Source: Pararhodobacter oceanensis (lineage in GTDB: Bacteria > Pseudomonadota > Alphaproteobacteria > Rhodobacterales > Rhodobacteraceae). From it: 64,000 nucleotides of DNA. Each line of letters begins with the position of its first letter. The stretch's first letter is position 1. The stretch spans positions 620,001-684,000 of the forward strand of contig NZ_QDKM01000001.1 of assembly GCF_003076755.1 (NCBI RefSeq), read 5' to 3'. Below the pieces are notes generated by a model that worked only from the letters and a program-made list of their open reading frames with translations, did not search any database and was not told the origin of the DNA. Positions 17,232-25,912 of the stretch are shown piece by piece. The translations under genes and the position numbers were made by a program.

Positions 17232-17975
17232 ATGCCAACAAAATCTCCTCAAGGTCCAAGCCGCCCCAAGGTGCGCCTCTATGTAGAACAGGCGCTTGCC
17301 CAAGGGCAACCAATTGCCGTGTCGCAATCGCAGGCGCATTATCTGGGCAATGTCATGCGGCTGGGCGCGGGTGACATGGTGGCGCTGTTTGACGGGGTGA
17401 ACGGCGAATGGAGCGCCGAGATCACCCAATTGGGCAAACGCGGCGGCACCCTGACCTGTGCGGCACAGACCGCGCCGCAGATGATGCCCCCCGACCTCTG
17501 GCTGCTCTTCGCGCCGATCAAGAAAACCCGCACCGATTTCATCGTCGAGAAAGCCGTTGAACTCGGCGCCGCGCGCATCCTGCCGGTGCAAACCCGTTTC
17601 ACCAACGCCGAACGCATCCGTCGCGACCGCCTGCAGGCCCATGCCGTGGAAGCCGCCGAGCAATCGGGCGGCACCTATGTGCCCGAAGTTGCCGATCTGA
17701 CCCCGCTCGCCAAACTCCTCGCCACATGGCCGCAAGACCGCGCGCTCTGGTGGGCCGACGAAAGCCTCGCCGGACGCCCCGCCATCGAGCCCGCTCCCGC
17801 CCCCGCCGCAGTGCTCATCGGCCCCGAAGGCGGGTTTTCCGACGCCGAACGCGCCCAAATCGCCGCCCTCCCATTCGTGCGCCGTCTCAGCCTCGGCCCG
17901 CGCATCCTGCGCGCCGATACCGCCGCGGTCTCCGCGCTCACCCTCTGGCAAGCGCAGCACGGGGATTGGCAATGA
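17232..17975 (+). CDS. rsmE: 16S rRNA (uracil1498-N3)-methyltransferase
   Basis: 247-residue SPOUT-class methyltransferase that modifies U1498 in the decoding centre of 16S rRNA. The knotted SAM-binding region is intact: LIGPEGGFSDAER and LSLGPRILRADTAA near the C terminus. The N-terminal PUA-like part contains HYLGNVMRLGAGD. The ATG at 17232 lacks an obvious ribosome-binding site because only 12 bp separate it from divergent ubiA. The following small membrane protein gene begins 28 bp after its stop. Confidence 0.94.
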   Translation: MPTKSPQGPSRPKVRLYVEQALAQGQPIAVSQSQAHYLGNVMRLGAGDMVALFDGVNGEWSAEITQLGKRGGTLTCAAQTAPQMMPPDLWLLFAPIKKTRTDFIVEKAVELGAARILPVQTRFTNAERIRRDRLQAHAVEAAEQSGGTYVPEVADLTPLAKLLATWPQDRALWWADESLAGRPAIEPAPAPAAVLIGPEGGFSDAERAQIAALPFVRRLSLGPRILRADTAAVSALTLWQAQHGDWQ

Positions 17976-18003
17976 GGCAAGGCGCTCAACCCACAGGTGC
18001 CCG

Positions 18004-18519
18004 ATGCTAGATTTCATCCGCCCCGAAGCCCGCGCCCATCTGCGCCGCTGGTCGGAAACCCTGCTTGCGCTCGGCGTCGTCACCCTCGGCCTCTATTGGG
18101 GCTGGCGCAGTTTTGGCGTGTTGCAATGGATCGGCTGGGCCATCGCCGCCCTCGGCGCGGCGCTTCTATGGAGCGCGGTCCAACGCGCCCGTTTCACCGC
18201 CCGCGGCCAAGGTCCGGGCGTGGTGCAGATCATCGAGGGCGAAATCCGCTTTTACGGCCCGCGCGGCGGCGGCTATTGCGCGATTGACGCGATCTGCGCG
18301 TTGAGCCTGAGCGCCGATGGCGGCTATTGGCTGATCGAGGCCGAGGGCGGCGAGATCCTCGTCATCCCCCGCGCCGCCAAGGGCGCCGAGGCGCTGTTTG
18401 ACGTCTTTGCCCGCCTGCCCGGCCTTGATATGGAGCATCTCTTGCGGGTAGTCGCCCAAGAGGACACGCCGCGCGCGCGGATCATCTGGCGTCGCGGAAC
18501 CCCCAACCTGTTGAGTTGA
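18004..18519 (+). CDS. Conserved membrane protein ending in a 19-bp repeat
   Basis: 171 residues with two membrane helices in the first third (about 22-40 and 42-58), followed by a basic RFTARGQG stretch and a cytosolic, mixed alpha/beta region containing EGEIRFYGPRGGGY and YWLIEAEGGEILVIPR. Family not recognised, though the placement between rsmE and gshA suggests a conserved neighbourhood gene. The last codons (NLLS and the TGA) fall in the first unit of a 19-bp tandem repeat, so the C terminus has probably been set by the repeat. Confidence 0.7.
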   Translation: MLDFIRPEARAHLRRWSETLLALGVVTLGLYWGWRSFGVLQWIGWAIAALGAALLWSAVQRARFTARGQGPGVVQIIEGEIRFYGPRGGGYCAIDAICALSLSADGGYWLIEAEGGEILVIPRAAKGAEALFDVFARLPGLDMEHLLRVVAQEDTPRARIIWRRGTPNLLS

Positions 18520-18595
18520 CCCCAACCTGTTGAGTTGACCCCAACCTGTTGAGTTGACCCCGACCTGTTGAGTTGACCGCTGCCTCTTGACTTGA
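18501..18595. repeat. Five tandem 19-bp repeats between a membrane gene and gshA
   Basis: Unit CCCCAACCTGTTGAGTTGA. Units 1-3 (18501-18557) are exact, unit 4 (18558-18576) has one change, and unit 5 (18577-18595) is degenerate. The TGA of unit 1 is the stop codon of the upstream gene. The array ends 57 bp before the gshA ATG. It could be a slipped-strand expansion or a cluster of protein-binding sites. Confidence 0.9.
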
Positions 18596-18652
18596 CCGCA
18601 GCAGAACGACACCTGTGACATTGACCTAGATAAACGATCGGAGCCTCACCCC

Positions 18653-20023
18653 ATGTCTATTCCCCAATCCGGCGGCGGCCCGATCGAGAATCGCGATCAA
18701 CTGGTTGAATATCTGTCGATCGGCTCGAAACCCGTCGAGGACTGGCGGATCGGCACCGAGCACGAGAAATTCGGCTATTGCAAGGACACCCAAGTCCCGC
18801 TGCCCTATGAGGGCGAGCGTTCGATTCTGGCGGTGCTGGAGGGTCTGCGCGACCGCTACAACTGGGATCCGGTGCTCGAGGCCGGCAAGCTGATCGGCCT
18901 GACCCGCGACGGCGCCAATGTCAGCCTTGAGCCGGGCGGGCAGCTAGAACTCTCCGGCGCACCTCTGGAGACCATCCACCAGACCTGCGACGAGGTGAAC
19001 GAACATCTGCGCGAGGTGAAATCCATCGCCGATGAGGTCGGCGTCGGGTTTATCGGGCTGGGTGCAGCGCCGATCTGGTCGCATGACGACATGCCCTTGA
19101 TGCCCAAAGGCCGCTACAAGCTGATGGACGGCTATATGCAAAAGGTCGGCACCCACGGGCGGCAGATGATGCGCCGCACCTGCACGGTGCAGGTGAACCT
19201 CGATTTCGGCTCCGAGGCGGATATGGTGAAAAAACTGCGCGTGGCACTGGCGCTGCAGCCCGTCGCCACCGCGCTGTTTGCCAATTCGCCCTTCTTCGAG
19301 AATAAGGTTAACGGCCATAAATCCTGGCGCTCACGCGTCTGGCGCGACCTTGATCCGGCGCGCACCGGCACCCTGCCGTTTGTCTTTGATCAGGGCTTCG
19401 GGTTTGAGCAATATGTCGATTACGCGCTCGATGTGCCGATGTATTTCGTCTACCGCGACGGCAAATATATCGACGCTTTGGGCCAGTCGTTCCGCGATTT
19501 CTTGCAGGGCAAACTCCCCGCCCTGCCCGGTGAAATCCCCACGCTCAGCGATTGGGCCGATCATCTGACCACGATTTTCCCCGAAGCGCGGCTGAAACAG
19601 TTCATCGAGATGCGTGGCGCCGATGGCGGCCAATGGCGCCGTCTTTGTGCCCTGCCCGGCCTCTGGGTTGGTCTGCTCTATGATCAAAGCGCGCTTGATG
19701 CCGCTTGGGATCTGGCCAAGGATTGGGATCTGGAAACCCGCGACGAGATGCGCGTCGCCGCCAGCGTCGACGGTCTCGCCGCCCGCACCAACGGCATCTA
19801 TATGCGCGAGCTGGCCAATGAGGTGCTCAACATCGCCGACGCCGGTCTGCGCGCCCGCGCCCGCCCCGGCTCGGGCGGTTTGGTGCCTGACGAGACCCAT
19901 TTCCTCAACGCCCTGCGCGACAGTATCGAGACCGGCCAAACCCCGGCTGATGAATTGCTCGAGCATTACCACGGCGATTGGAACGGCGATATCTCGCGGG
20001 TCTACGACGAATACAGCTATTGA
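18653..20023 (+). CDS. gshA: Glutamate-cysteine ligase (plant/alphaproteobacterial type)
   Basis: 456 residues. Catalyses ATP-dependent joining of glutamate and cysteine, the first step of glutathione synthesis. It belongs to the GCS2/plant-type class shown by GTEHEKFGY (about 34-42), SLEPGGQLELSGAP (about 93-106), MRRTCTVQVNLDF and the RDGKYIDALGQSFRDF segment. Cysteines that form the redox-regulatory disulfides of plant enzymes cannot be assigned here. A ribosome-binding site (GGAGC) precedes the ATG. Glutathione reductase (gor) is at 41.1 kb. Transcription ends at the hairpin at 20030. Confidence 0.95.
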   Translation: MSIPQSGGGPIENRDQLVEYLSIGSKPVEDWRIGTEHEKFGYCKDTQVPLPYEGERSILAVLEGLRDRYNWDPVLEAGKLIGLTRDGANVSLEPGGQLELSGAPLETIHQTCDEVNEHLREVKSIADEVGVGFIGLGAAPIWSHDDMPLMPKGRYKLMDGYMQKVGTHGRQMMRRTCTVQVNLDFGSEADMVKKLRVALALQPVATALFANSPFFENKVNGHKSWRSRVWRDLDPARTGTLPFVFDQGFGFEQYVDYALDVPMYFVYRDGKYIDALGQSFRDFLQGKLPALPGEIPTLSDWADHLTTIFPEARLKQFIEMRGADGGQWRRLCALPGLWVGLLYDQSALDAAWDLAKDWDLETRDEMRVAASVDGLAARTNGIYMRELANEVLNIADAGLRARARPGSGGLVPDETHFLNALRDSIETGQTPADELLEHYHGDWNGDISRVYDEYSY

Positions 20024-20029
20024 GAAAAC

Positions 20030-20050
20030 GGGCGCCTGCGGGCGCCCTTT
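20030..20050 (+). terminator. Rho-independent terminator of gshA
   Basis: GGGCGCC, loop TGCG, GGCGCCC, then TTTT, beginning 6 bases after the gshA stop. Confidence 0.85.
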
Positions 20051-20238
20051 TGCTTCCGTCTCCAACTGCCTGCGCGGACTCAAGGCGAAGCCGCCGCGCA
20101 TCGCCAGACCGCCCCCCGGGCTGGCGATTTGGTGATGTATGCGCGCCGTTCATCCGTTGGATGTGGTCCGCACCATAAAGCGCCCCGTTCCGCCCTTAGG
20201 TCGCCACCCCGCGGTCTGGCGCTGCGCTCTCACCCATT

Positions 20239-20262
20239 AAAAAAGGCGCCCGAGGGCGCCCT
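20239..20262 (-). terminator. Rho-independent terminator of the DEAD-box gene
   Basis: On the minus strand a GGCGCC stem with a short loop is followed by TTTTTT. It lies 5 bases past the helicase stop codon. Confidence 0.85.
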
Positions 20263-20266
20263 TTCC

Positions 20267-21859
20267 TTAACCTGCCTTGGCGCGGAATTCGCGGCGCAGG
20301 AACTCGGGCACATGATCGCCCATCCCCACCACCGGCTCGTCGCGGCCACGGCCACGGCCCCGCCCGCGCTGCTTGTCATCGCGCGCTTGCTCCGGCTTAT
20401 CGTCCCGCTTCTCGCGGCGCTCCGACCTGCGGCCCTCGGATTTACGGCTATCATTCGAACGCCCATCATTCTGGCGCCCCTCATTAGCGCGCCCCTCGCC
20501 CTTCGGCGCCTCAGCCACAGCCTCTGCCTCAACCTCAGCCACCGGAGCCGCAGCTTCGACCTCGGCCTCTTTCTTGCGACCACGGCGCGGCTTGCCGTCA
20601 TCCGAGCGCGGCTTGCGCACCCGCACCCGCTTGCCCGTGGTTTCCCCGGCACCCGCATCAGCCGCCGCAGCCGAATCAGCCCCATCAGCAGCAGCCGCAG
20701 ACGCCATCCCGATCGCCGCCAGATCCCCGCGCGGCAATTCACGCTGCAACAGATGCTCGATCGCGGCGATATATTTCTCGTCCGAGGGCGTCGAAATGGT
20801 GAACGCCTTGCCCAACCGCCCGGCACGTCCGGTGCGGCCAATCCGGTGCACATAATCCTCGGCATGGCTCGGCACATCAAAGTTGAACACATGGCTCACC
20901 GCCGGAATATCCAGCCCCCGCGCCGCCACATCCGAGGCCACCAGCAAGCGCACCGAACCATCGCGGAACCCGTCCAGCGTCCGCGTGCGCACCGATTGAT
21001 CCAGATCACCGTGGATCGGCGAGGCATCAAACTTGTGCTTTTTCAGCGACTTCGCCACCGTATCCACGTCAATCTTGCGGTTGCAGAAGATGATCGCATT
21101 GGTGCAGGCCTCGCCCTCATCCTCGATCAGCTTGCGCAACACCGCACGCTTCTCGCTGAACACACGGTCCTTGCGGCTCGGCTTCACCTCATAGAGCGCC
21201 TGGGTGATGGTCTCGGCCGTCGTCGCCTGCCGCGCCACTTCCACACGCACCGGATTCGAGAGGAACATATTGGTGATCCGCTCGATCTCGGGCGCCATCG
21301 TGGCGCTGAAAAACAGCGTCTGGCGGGTGAAGGGCGTCAGTTGGAAAATCCGTTCGATATCGGGGATGAACCCCATGTCCAGCATCCGGTCGGCCTCATC
21401 GACGATCATCACTTCGACGCCGGTTAACAACAGCTTGCCGCGCTCGAAATGGTCCAGCAGACGGCCCGGCGTGGCGATCAGCACATCGACACCGCGGTCG
21501 ATCAGCTTGTCTTGCTCGCCAAAAGACACGCCGCCGATCAGCAGCGCTTTGGTCAGCTTGGTATATTTCGCATAGGTGTCGAAATTCTCCGCCACCTGCG
21601 CGGCCAATTCGCGGGTCGGGGCCAGCACAAGGCTGCGCGGCATCCGGGCGCGGGCCCGTCCACGCGCCAGACGCGTGATCAAGGGCAGGGTGAACGAGGC
21701 GGTCTTGCCGGTGCCGGTCTGGGCAATCCCCAAAACATCGCGTCCGGTCAGGGCTTCGGGAATCGCCTGCTGCTGGATCGGTGTCGGGGTTTCATAGCCG
21801 GCTTCTTCGACGGCCTTAAGGACCTTGGGGTCCAGTGAGAGGTCTGAAAATTTTGTCAT
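20267..21859 (-). CDS. DEAD-box ATP-dependent RNA helicase (RhlE-like)
   Basis: 530 residues. Motifs in order: Q motif (YETPTPIQQQAI), Walker A AQTGTGKT, PTRELAAQ, DEAD (VIVDEADRMLDMGF), SAT (FFSATM), and HRIGRTGRAGR. The C-terminal 150 residues are low complexity: acidic Ala/Glu then Arg/Lys/Asp-rich (GEGRANEGRQNDGR), typical of unstructured RNA-binding tails of RhlE/CshA-type helicases in ribosome assembly and cold response. The ATG at 21859 starts exactly at the conserved MTKFSDLSL; a longer frame is open but has no homology. Divergent from the GGDEF gene. Confidence 0.92.
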   Translation of the reverse strand: MTKFSDLSLDPKVLKAVEEAGYETPTPIQQQAIPEALTGRDVLGIAQTGTGKTASFTLPLITRLARGRARARMPRSLVLAPTRELAAQVAENFDTYAKYTKLTKALLIGGVSFGEQDKLIDRGVDVLIATPGRLLDHFERGKLLLTGVEVMIVDEADRMLDMGFIPDIERIFQLTPFTRQTLFFSATMAPEIERITNMFLSNPVRVEVARQATTAETITQALYEVKPSRKDRVFSEKRAVLRKLIEDEGEACTNAIIFCNRKIDVDTVAKSLKKHKFDASPIHGDLDQSVRTRTLDGFRDGSVRLLVASDVAARGLDIPAVSHVFNFDVPSHAEDYVHRIGRTGRAGRLGKAFTISTPSDEKYIAAIEHLLQRELPRGDLAAIGMASAAAADGADSAAAADAGAGETTGKRVRVRKPRSDDGKPRRGRKKEAEVEAAAPVAEVEAEAVAEAPKGEGRANEGRQNDGRSNDSRKSEGRRSERREKRDDKPEQARDDKQRGRGRGRGRDEPVVGMGDHVPEFLRREFRAKAG

Positions 21860-22168
21860 GTGCGTCCGTATGTTGCGGCATCGGGCCGCAATTCCACCAT
21901 GGGACGACAATCTTCGCGCCCCGTCATCTTTCGAATTGGCCCGAACCAAGAGTCCAGAGCCGATGGGGCGCCCTAACGCAATTGCGCTGCAGGGTCAATG
22001 AAAGCGTGCAAATTCAGTCGGATTACGGCGGAAATGTGTCGAAATCGACCCCCGCGCCTTGGTTAATCCTTAATTAACCATTCTTTCGCCTCATCTCGTT
22101 CAAATACCCGACGCAATCGGGCCGCATACAAGCCTATATCGAGCGAACTCCGCGAAGGACTGTTAACC
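21860..22168. other. Divergent promoter region with a CtrA-type site
   Basis: 309 bp between the divergent helicase and GGDEF genes. It contains the CtrA-like site at 22063-22077 and further TTAACCAT half-sites at 22074 and 22163. No gene or RNA is seen. Confidence 0.6.
22063..22077 (+). promoter_or_regulatory. CtrA-type box upstream of the diguanylate cyclase gene
   Basis: TTAATCCTTAATTAA fits the alphaproteobacterial CtrA consensus TTAA-N7-TTAA exactly, about 92 bp before the GGDEF start. The overlapping TTAACCAT is the preferred half-site form; another TTAACCAT is at 22163-22170, directly at the start codon. Binding by CtrA is inferred. Confidence 0.6.
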
Positions 22169-23053
22169 ATGAACGCCCGCGTAACCATCAATGCCCATGA
22201 CTTTGACGCCGCCAGCGCGGCCGAGGCTCCGTATATGTTGCACACCCCTGTTCACAACGCTCTGCCCGCTCCGGCCCAATTCGACGCCGTCGCGCAGCTG
22301 ATCAAAACCGTCCTCAATGTTCCCGCCGTCTCGGTCGCGCTGCACGGCGCGCCGGCCAATGCGGAAAACGGGGTCTACCGCTCGTTTCTGGAAATTCCCT
22401 TGATTAACAACAACGAAGTCGTCGGCTCCCTGCGCGCGCTTGACACCGAAGAGCGGAAATTCAGCGACCGGGACTGCGAATTGCTCGAAGGCTTCGCCAA
22501 GCTGGTCGTCGACCAGATGGAGCTTTGGGCCGAGGCCAGCCGCGATGTGCTGACCGGCACGATGACCCGCCGCGCCTTTCTCGACACGCTGCGCAAGAGC
22601 TTTGCCGCGCGCAGCCGCTCGCAGACCAAGGCAACGCTGGTGCTCTTCGATCTCGATCACTTCAAGATGGTTAATGACACCTGGGGCCACGCCGCCGGCG
22701 ACGCGGTGCTGAAAACCGTCGCCCGCACCGTGCAGCGCGAGTTGCGCGTCGAGGACAGCTTTGGCCGCGTCGGTGGCGAGGAATTCGCCATATTGATCGC
22801 CAATGCCGATGCCGCTGCCGCCACGGTGATCGCCGAGCGGGTGCGCAAAGCCATCGCCCGCGCCAGTATCCCCGGCCATCCGCAAATCAAGATCACCGCC
22901 AGCTTTGGTGTCGCCGAGGCGACCAATGCGGTGCTCGACGCCGACGACTGGTCCGAGCGCGCCGACGCCCAGCTTTACGCCGCCAAAGACAATGGCCGCG
23001 ACCGCGTCAACACCGAGGCCGCCGCCTCCCCGCGCGTGGCAATGGTCAACTAA
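22169..23053 (+). CDS. GAF-GGDEF diguanylate cyclase
   Basis: 294 residues, soluble. Residues about 38-120 form a divergent GAF-like sensor domain; 125-285 are the GGDEF domain. The active-site loop is GGEEF (202-206), a functional variant, with FDLDHFKMVNDTWGH metal/GTP-binding residues intact. An RxxD inhibitory site (R193-D196) sits five residues before GGEEF, so product inhibition by c-di-GMP is expected. There is no EAL domain. The CtrA box upstream would place c-di-GMP synthesis under the CtrA regulon, which in this order controls motility and gene-transfer-agent functions; that link is inferred. Confidence 0.88.
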   Translation: MNARVTINAHDFDAASAAEAPYMLHTPVHNALPAPAQFDAVAQLIKTVLNVPAVSVALHGAPANAENGVYRSFLEIPLINNNEVVGSLRALDTEERKFSDRDCELLEGFAKLVVDQMELWAEASRDVLTGTMTRRAFLDTLRKSFAARSRSQTKATLVLFDLDHFKMVNDTWGHAAGDAVLKTVARTVQRELRVEDSFGRVGGEEFAILIANADAAAATVIAERVRKAIARASIPGHPQIKITASFGVAEATNAVLDADDWSERADAQLYAAKDNGRDRVNTEAAASPRVAMVN

Positions 23054-23095
23054 CCGCGACCGGGCAGCCCCCGCACCAAACCCCATTCGACCATG

Positions 23096-23121
23096 ACGCC
23101 GCCCCATCCGGGCGGCGTTTT
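23096..23121 (+). terminator. Terminator after the GGDEF gene
   Basis: ACGCCGCCC and GGGCGGCGT form a 9-bp stem with a short loop, followed by TTT. It starts 43 bases after the stop codon. Confidence 0.8.
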
Positions 23122-23334
23122 GCCTGCCGGGCATCAGAAAACTTCACGTATTTAACGGCTACTTTTCAATACCTTAACAACTCTCTTCAACTTTTCTTGC
23201 AAAAAGAATTGAACCAAACAGCGGGTTCGCGCGTCTTATCTACATAACGCCAACACGCTGCCTGATAAGCCCCATGTTTCGCCCGCCCCCCTGCCAAGCG
23301 ACGCCATCCAGCCAAGCAACGAAAGGACACTGCA

Positions 23335-23550
23335 ATGCCCCGGACCGCCCTTGCCCTCGCTGCGACCGCCATGTTCCTGCTCAACGGCTCGATGGCCTCG
23401 GCGACGATGCCCGCCGTCGCCAGTTGCAGCGATCCGCAGTCGGTCTGTGTGATTTCCCTGCGCATGATGGCCCCGCCGCCTGCCCGCCCCGCCACGCTGA
23501 TGGCGCAGCAAGATGGCGCCCGGGCGCAGCTCGTCCTCGCCACCTATTGA
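23335..23550 (+). CDS. Small exported protein of unknown function
   Basis: 71 residues. Residues 1-24 look like a signal peptide (MPRTALALAATAMFLLNGSM, then ASA cleavage-type sequence), leaving a mature peptide of about 47 residues with two cysteines five apart (CSDPQSVC), probably a disulfide, and a Pro-rich middle. AAGGA lies 10 bases before the ATG. The upstream 200 bp are AT-rich and free of other features, consistent with its own promoter. Not recognised as any family; it could be a real secreted peptide or a spurious frame, but the signal peptide, RBS and following terminator favour a gene. Confidence 0.6.
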   Translation: MPRTALALAATAMFLLNGSMASATMPAVASCSDPQSVCVISLRMMAPPPARPATLMAQQDGARAQLVLATY

Positions 23551-23682
23551 CCGTGATCCACTAACCAGAAATTCACCCCGCAAGCCCTTTTGATCAAATT
23601 ATTTCCCCAAAATCCTTTTCCCCACGTTCCTGTCCCTGTTGCGTAGCAAGTTCCGGTTTTTCACCATCCCTCCCAGACTATA

Positions 23683-23713
23683 AACCGGCATCCTCGGGTG
23701 CCGGTTCTTTTTT
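23683..23713 (+). terminator. Strong Rho-independent terminator
   Basis: An 11-bp stem (AACCGGCATCC paired with GGGTGCCGGTT, one T-G pair) followed by C and seven T residues. It separates the small exported protein gene from prfC. Confidence 0.88.
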
Positions 23714-23791
23714 GCCCCAAACCGCCGCCAGACCCGCCGGCAACCCCACGCCGCAGTGGACAGGGCGCCGCATCTGGGCTAGAGGCGCAAA

Positions 23792-25390
23792 ATGCTGGAC
23801 AATCGCCCCACCCTTCCGCCCGAAATCGCCCGCCGCCGGACCTTCGCGATCATCGCGCATCCGGACGCGGGTAAAACCACGCTCACCGAGAAGTTCCTGC
23901 TGTTTGGCGGGGCGATCCAGATGGCCGGACAGGTGCGCGCCAAGGGCGAGGCGCGGCGCACGCGCTCGGACTTCATGCAGATGGAGAAGGACCGCGGGAT
24001 TTCGGTTTCCGCCTCGGCGATGTCGTTCGATTTCGACAGCTACCGCTTCAATCTGGTGGACACGCCCGGCCACTCGGATTTCTCAGAAGACACCTACCGC
24101 ACGCTGACCGCGGTTGACGCCGCAATCATGGTGATTGACGGCGCCAAAGGTGTGGAAAGCCAGACCCAAAAGCTGTTCGAAGTCTGCCGGATGCGCGACC
24201 TGCCGATCCTGACATTCTGTAACAAAATGGACCGCGAAGCCCGCGATACATTTGATATCATTGACGAAATTCAGGAAAACCTCGCCATTGACGTGACCCC
24301 TGCCTCCTGGCCCATCGGTCATGGGCGCGACTTTCTGGGCTGTTACGACATGATCCACGACCGGCTCGAATTGATGAGCCGCGCCGACCGCAATATCGTC
24401 GGCGAAAGCGTCCGGCTGAACGGGCTCGATGATCCGAAACTCGCCGATCATATCCCCGCCGCGATGCTTGAGAAGCTGCGCGAAGATATCGAGATGGCCC
24501 GCGAATTGCTGCCCAAATTTGACCAGCAGGCGATCTCCGAGGGCACGCTCTCGCCGATCTGGTTCGGCTCGGCGATCAACTCTTTCGGGGTGCAGGAATT
24601 GATGCGCGGGATGGCCGATTACGGCCCGCAGCCGCAGCCGCTCAAGACCGACGCCCGCCAGATTGATCCAGCCGAGAAAAAAGTCACCGGCTTCGTGTTC
24701 AAAGTGCAGGCCAATATGGACCCCAAGCACCGCGACCGGGTGGCGTTTTTGCGCCTTGCCTCGGGACATTTCAAACGCGGGATGAAATTGCTGCATGTGC
24801 GCGCTGGCAAGCCGATGTCGGTGAGCAATCCGGTGCTGTTTCTCGCCTCGGACCGCGAATTGACCGAAGAGGCCTGGGCCGGCGATATCATCGGCATTCC
24901 CAACCACGGGCAATTGCGCATCGGCGACACGCTGACCGAAGGCGAGGCGATCCGCTTCTCCGGCATCCCCTCCTTCGCGCCGGAACTTCTGCAGACCTGC
25001 CGCGCCAATGACCCGCTGAAGTCAAAACATCTGGAAAAAGCGCTGATGCAATTCGCCGAAGAGGGCGCCGCGAAAGTGTTCAAACCGGCCATTGGCTCGG
25101 GGTTCATCGTCGGCGTGGTCGGCGCGCTGCAATTCGAGGTTCTGGCCTCGCGAATCGAGCAGGAATACGGGCTGCCGGTGCGCTTCGAGCCCTCGCAGTT
25201 CACCTCGGCACGCTGGTTGGCGGGCGATAAAACCGCGGTGGACAAGGTGGTTAACACCAACAAACAGCATATCGCCACCGACCACGACGGCGATCTGGTG
25301 TTCCTCACCCGCCTGCAATGGGACATCGACCGGATCGAGCGTGACAACGACGGTGTCACGCTGACCGCGACCAAGGAAATGATGGTCTGA
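23792..25390 (+). CDS. prfC: Peptide chain release factor 3
   Basis: 532 residues. RF3 is a translational GTPase that recycles RF1/RF2 after peptide release. G-domain motifs are intact: G1 AHPDAGKT, G2 region GISVSASAMSF, G3 DTPGHSDF, G4 NKMD. Domains II and III follow, with the RF3-specific C terminus (VDKVVNTNKQHIATDHDGD). Normal length for the family. Transcribed alone, with the inverted-repeat structure at 25396-25467 as a candidate end. Confidence 0.95.
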   Translation: MLDNRPTLPPEIARRRTFAIIAHPDAGKTTLTEKFLLFGGAIQMAGQVRAKGEARRTRSDFMQMEKDRGISVSASAMSFDFDSYRFNLVDTPGHSDFSEDTYRTLTAVDAAIMVIDGAKGVESQTQKLFEVCRMRDLPILTFCNKMDREARDTFDIIDEIQENLAIDVTPASWPIGHGRDFLGCYDMIHDRLELMSRADRNIVGESVRLNGLDDPKLADHIPAAMLEKLREDIEMARELLPKFDQQAISEGTLSPIWFGSAINSFGVQELMRGMADYGPQPQPLKTDARQIDPAEKKVTGFVFKVQANMDPKHRDRVAFLRLASGHFKRGMKLLHVRAGKPMSVSNPVLFLASDRELTEEAWAGDIIGIPNHGQLRIGDTLTEGEAIRFSGIPSFAPELLQTCRANDPLKSKHLEKALMQFAEEGAAKVFKPAIGSGFIVGVVGALQFEVLASRIEQEYGLPVRFEPSQFTSARWLAGDKTAVDKVVNTNKQHIATDHDGDLVFLTRLQWDIDRIERDNDGVTLTATKEMMV

Positions 25391-25395
25391 GGCAC

Positions 25396-25467
25396 GGTGC
25401 GTGCCCAGCACACACCCTACATCGCGCCCGGATTTCCACCCCGTAGGGTGTGTGTTTCGCGCGCACC
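25396..25467. repeat. Inverted pair of GTAGGGTGTGTG-type 25-mers
   Basis: The left arm at 25396-25420 is nearly the reverse complement of the right arm at 25443-25467 (GTAGGGTGTGTG core, ending GCGCACC), with a 22-base loop. It starts 5 bases after the prfC stop, so the transcript would fold into a long hairpin there. A third copy of the 25-mer is at 40445-40469. Confidence 0.75.
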
Positions 25468-25560
25468 TTAACAGCGGTGGCTGGGACGGCATCACTCGAC
25501 CCGCAGGCCGCTGCACCGACCAAATCTCATGACATACCCCCTTCGCCCGGCTCTACCGCC

Positions 25561-25691
25561 GGGCCGCGCGCGACCCTCCCCCCGGGAGGGCGCACTGGCG
25601 ATGTCGGGTGCATAGGAAATGTCATGCCTGCTTTTGAGTGCGGCGCCTCGCGGGAAAGTCAGTCGCGCCCACCCGGGCTCTGGCGCGTCCC
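25561..25691 (+). repeat. MITE-like element, copy 5
   Basis: 131 bp, left end GGGCCGCGCGCGACCCT, right end GGGCTCTGGCGCGTCCC. The central TGCTTTTGAGTGC block of the family is present. Confidence 0.7.
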
Positions 25692-25912
25692 TATACCCGC
25701 TTGCACCAAGCGCATCATTCCCCTTGCAAAGCACCGGATTTCGCCGCAACTCTATCCGGCAGGCATCGCACCGGAGACACTCCGGCCAAAACCCCTGCTG
25801 CTTGTCGAAAGCCATCGCCCGAGCGCGACACGCCCGGCTCCCCTGACTTTCCCCCAGCAACCGAACAACCGAGCAACGGACCGATGGGCACCCGCCCAGC
25901 GGAGGTTCAGCA

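Larger units (their letters stand above)
25391..25912. other. Gene-free region with two kinds of repeat
   Basis: About 520 bp between prfC and the 47-residue gene. It holds the GTAGGGTG inverted repeat (25396-25467) and MITE-like copy 5 (25561-25691). The remaining 220 bp before the small gene show no recognisable feature beyond its ribosome-binding site. Confidence 0.6.

Noticed and set aside
17220-18083. Upstream in-frame extension of ubiA by 288 codons
   Set aside because: It is the antisense of rsmE, has no membrane or prenyltransferase homology, and would triple the N terminus.
18501-18595. CRISPR-like array
   Set aside because: Units are head-to-tail 19-mers with no spacers, and no cas gene is present.
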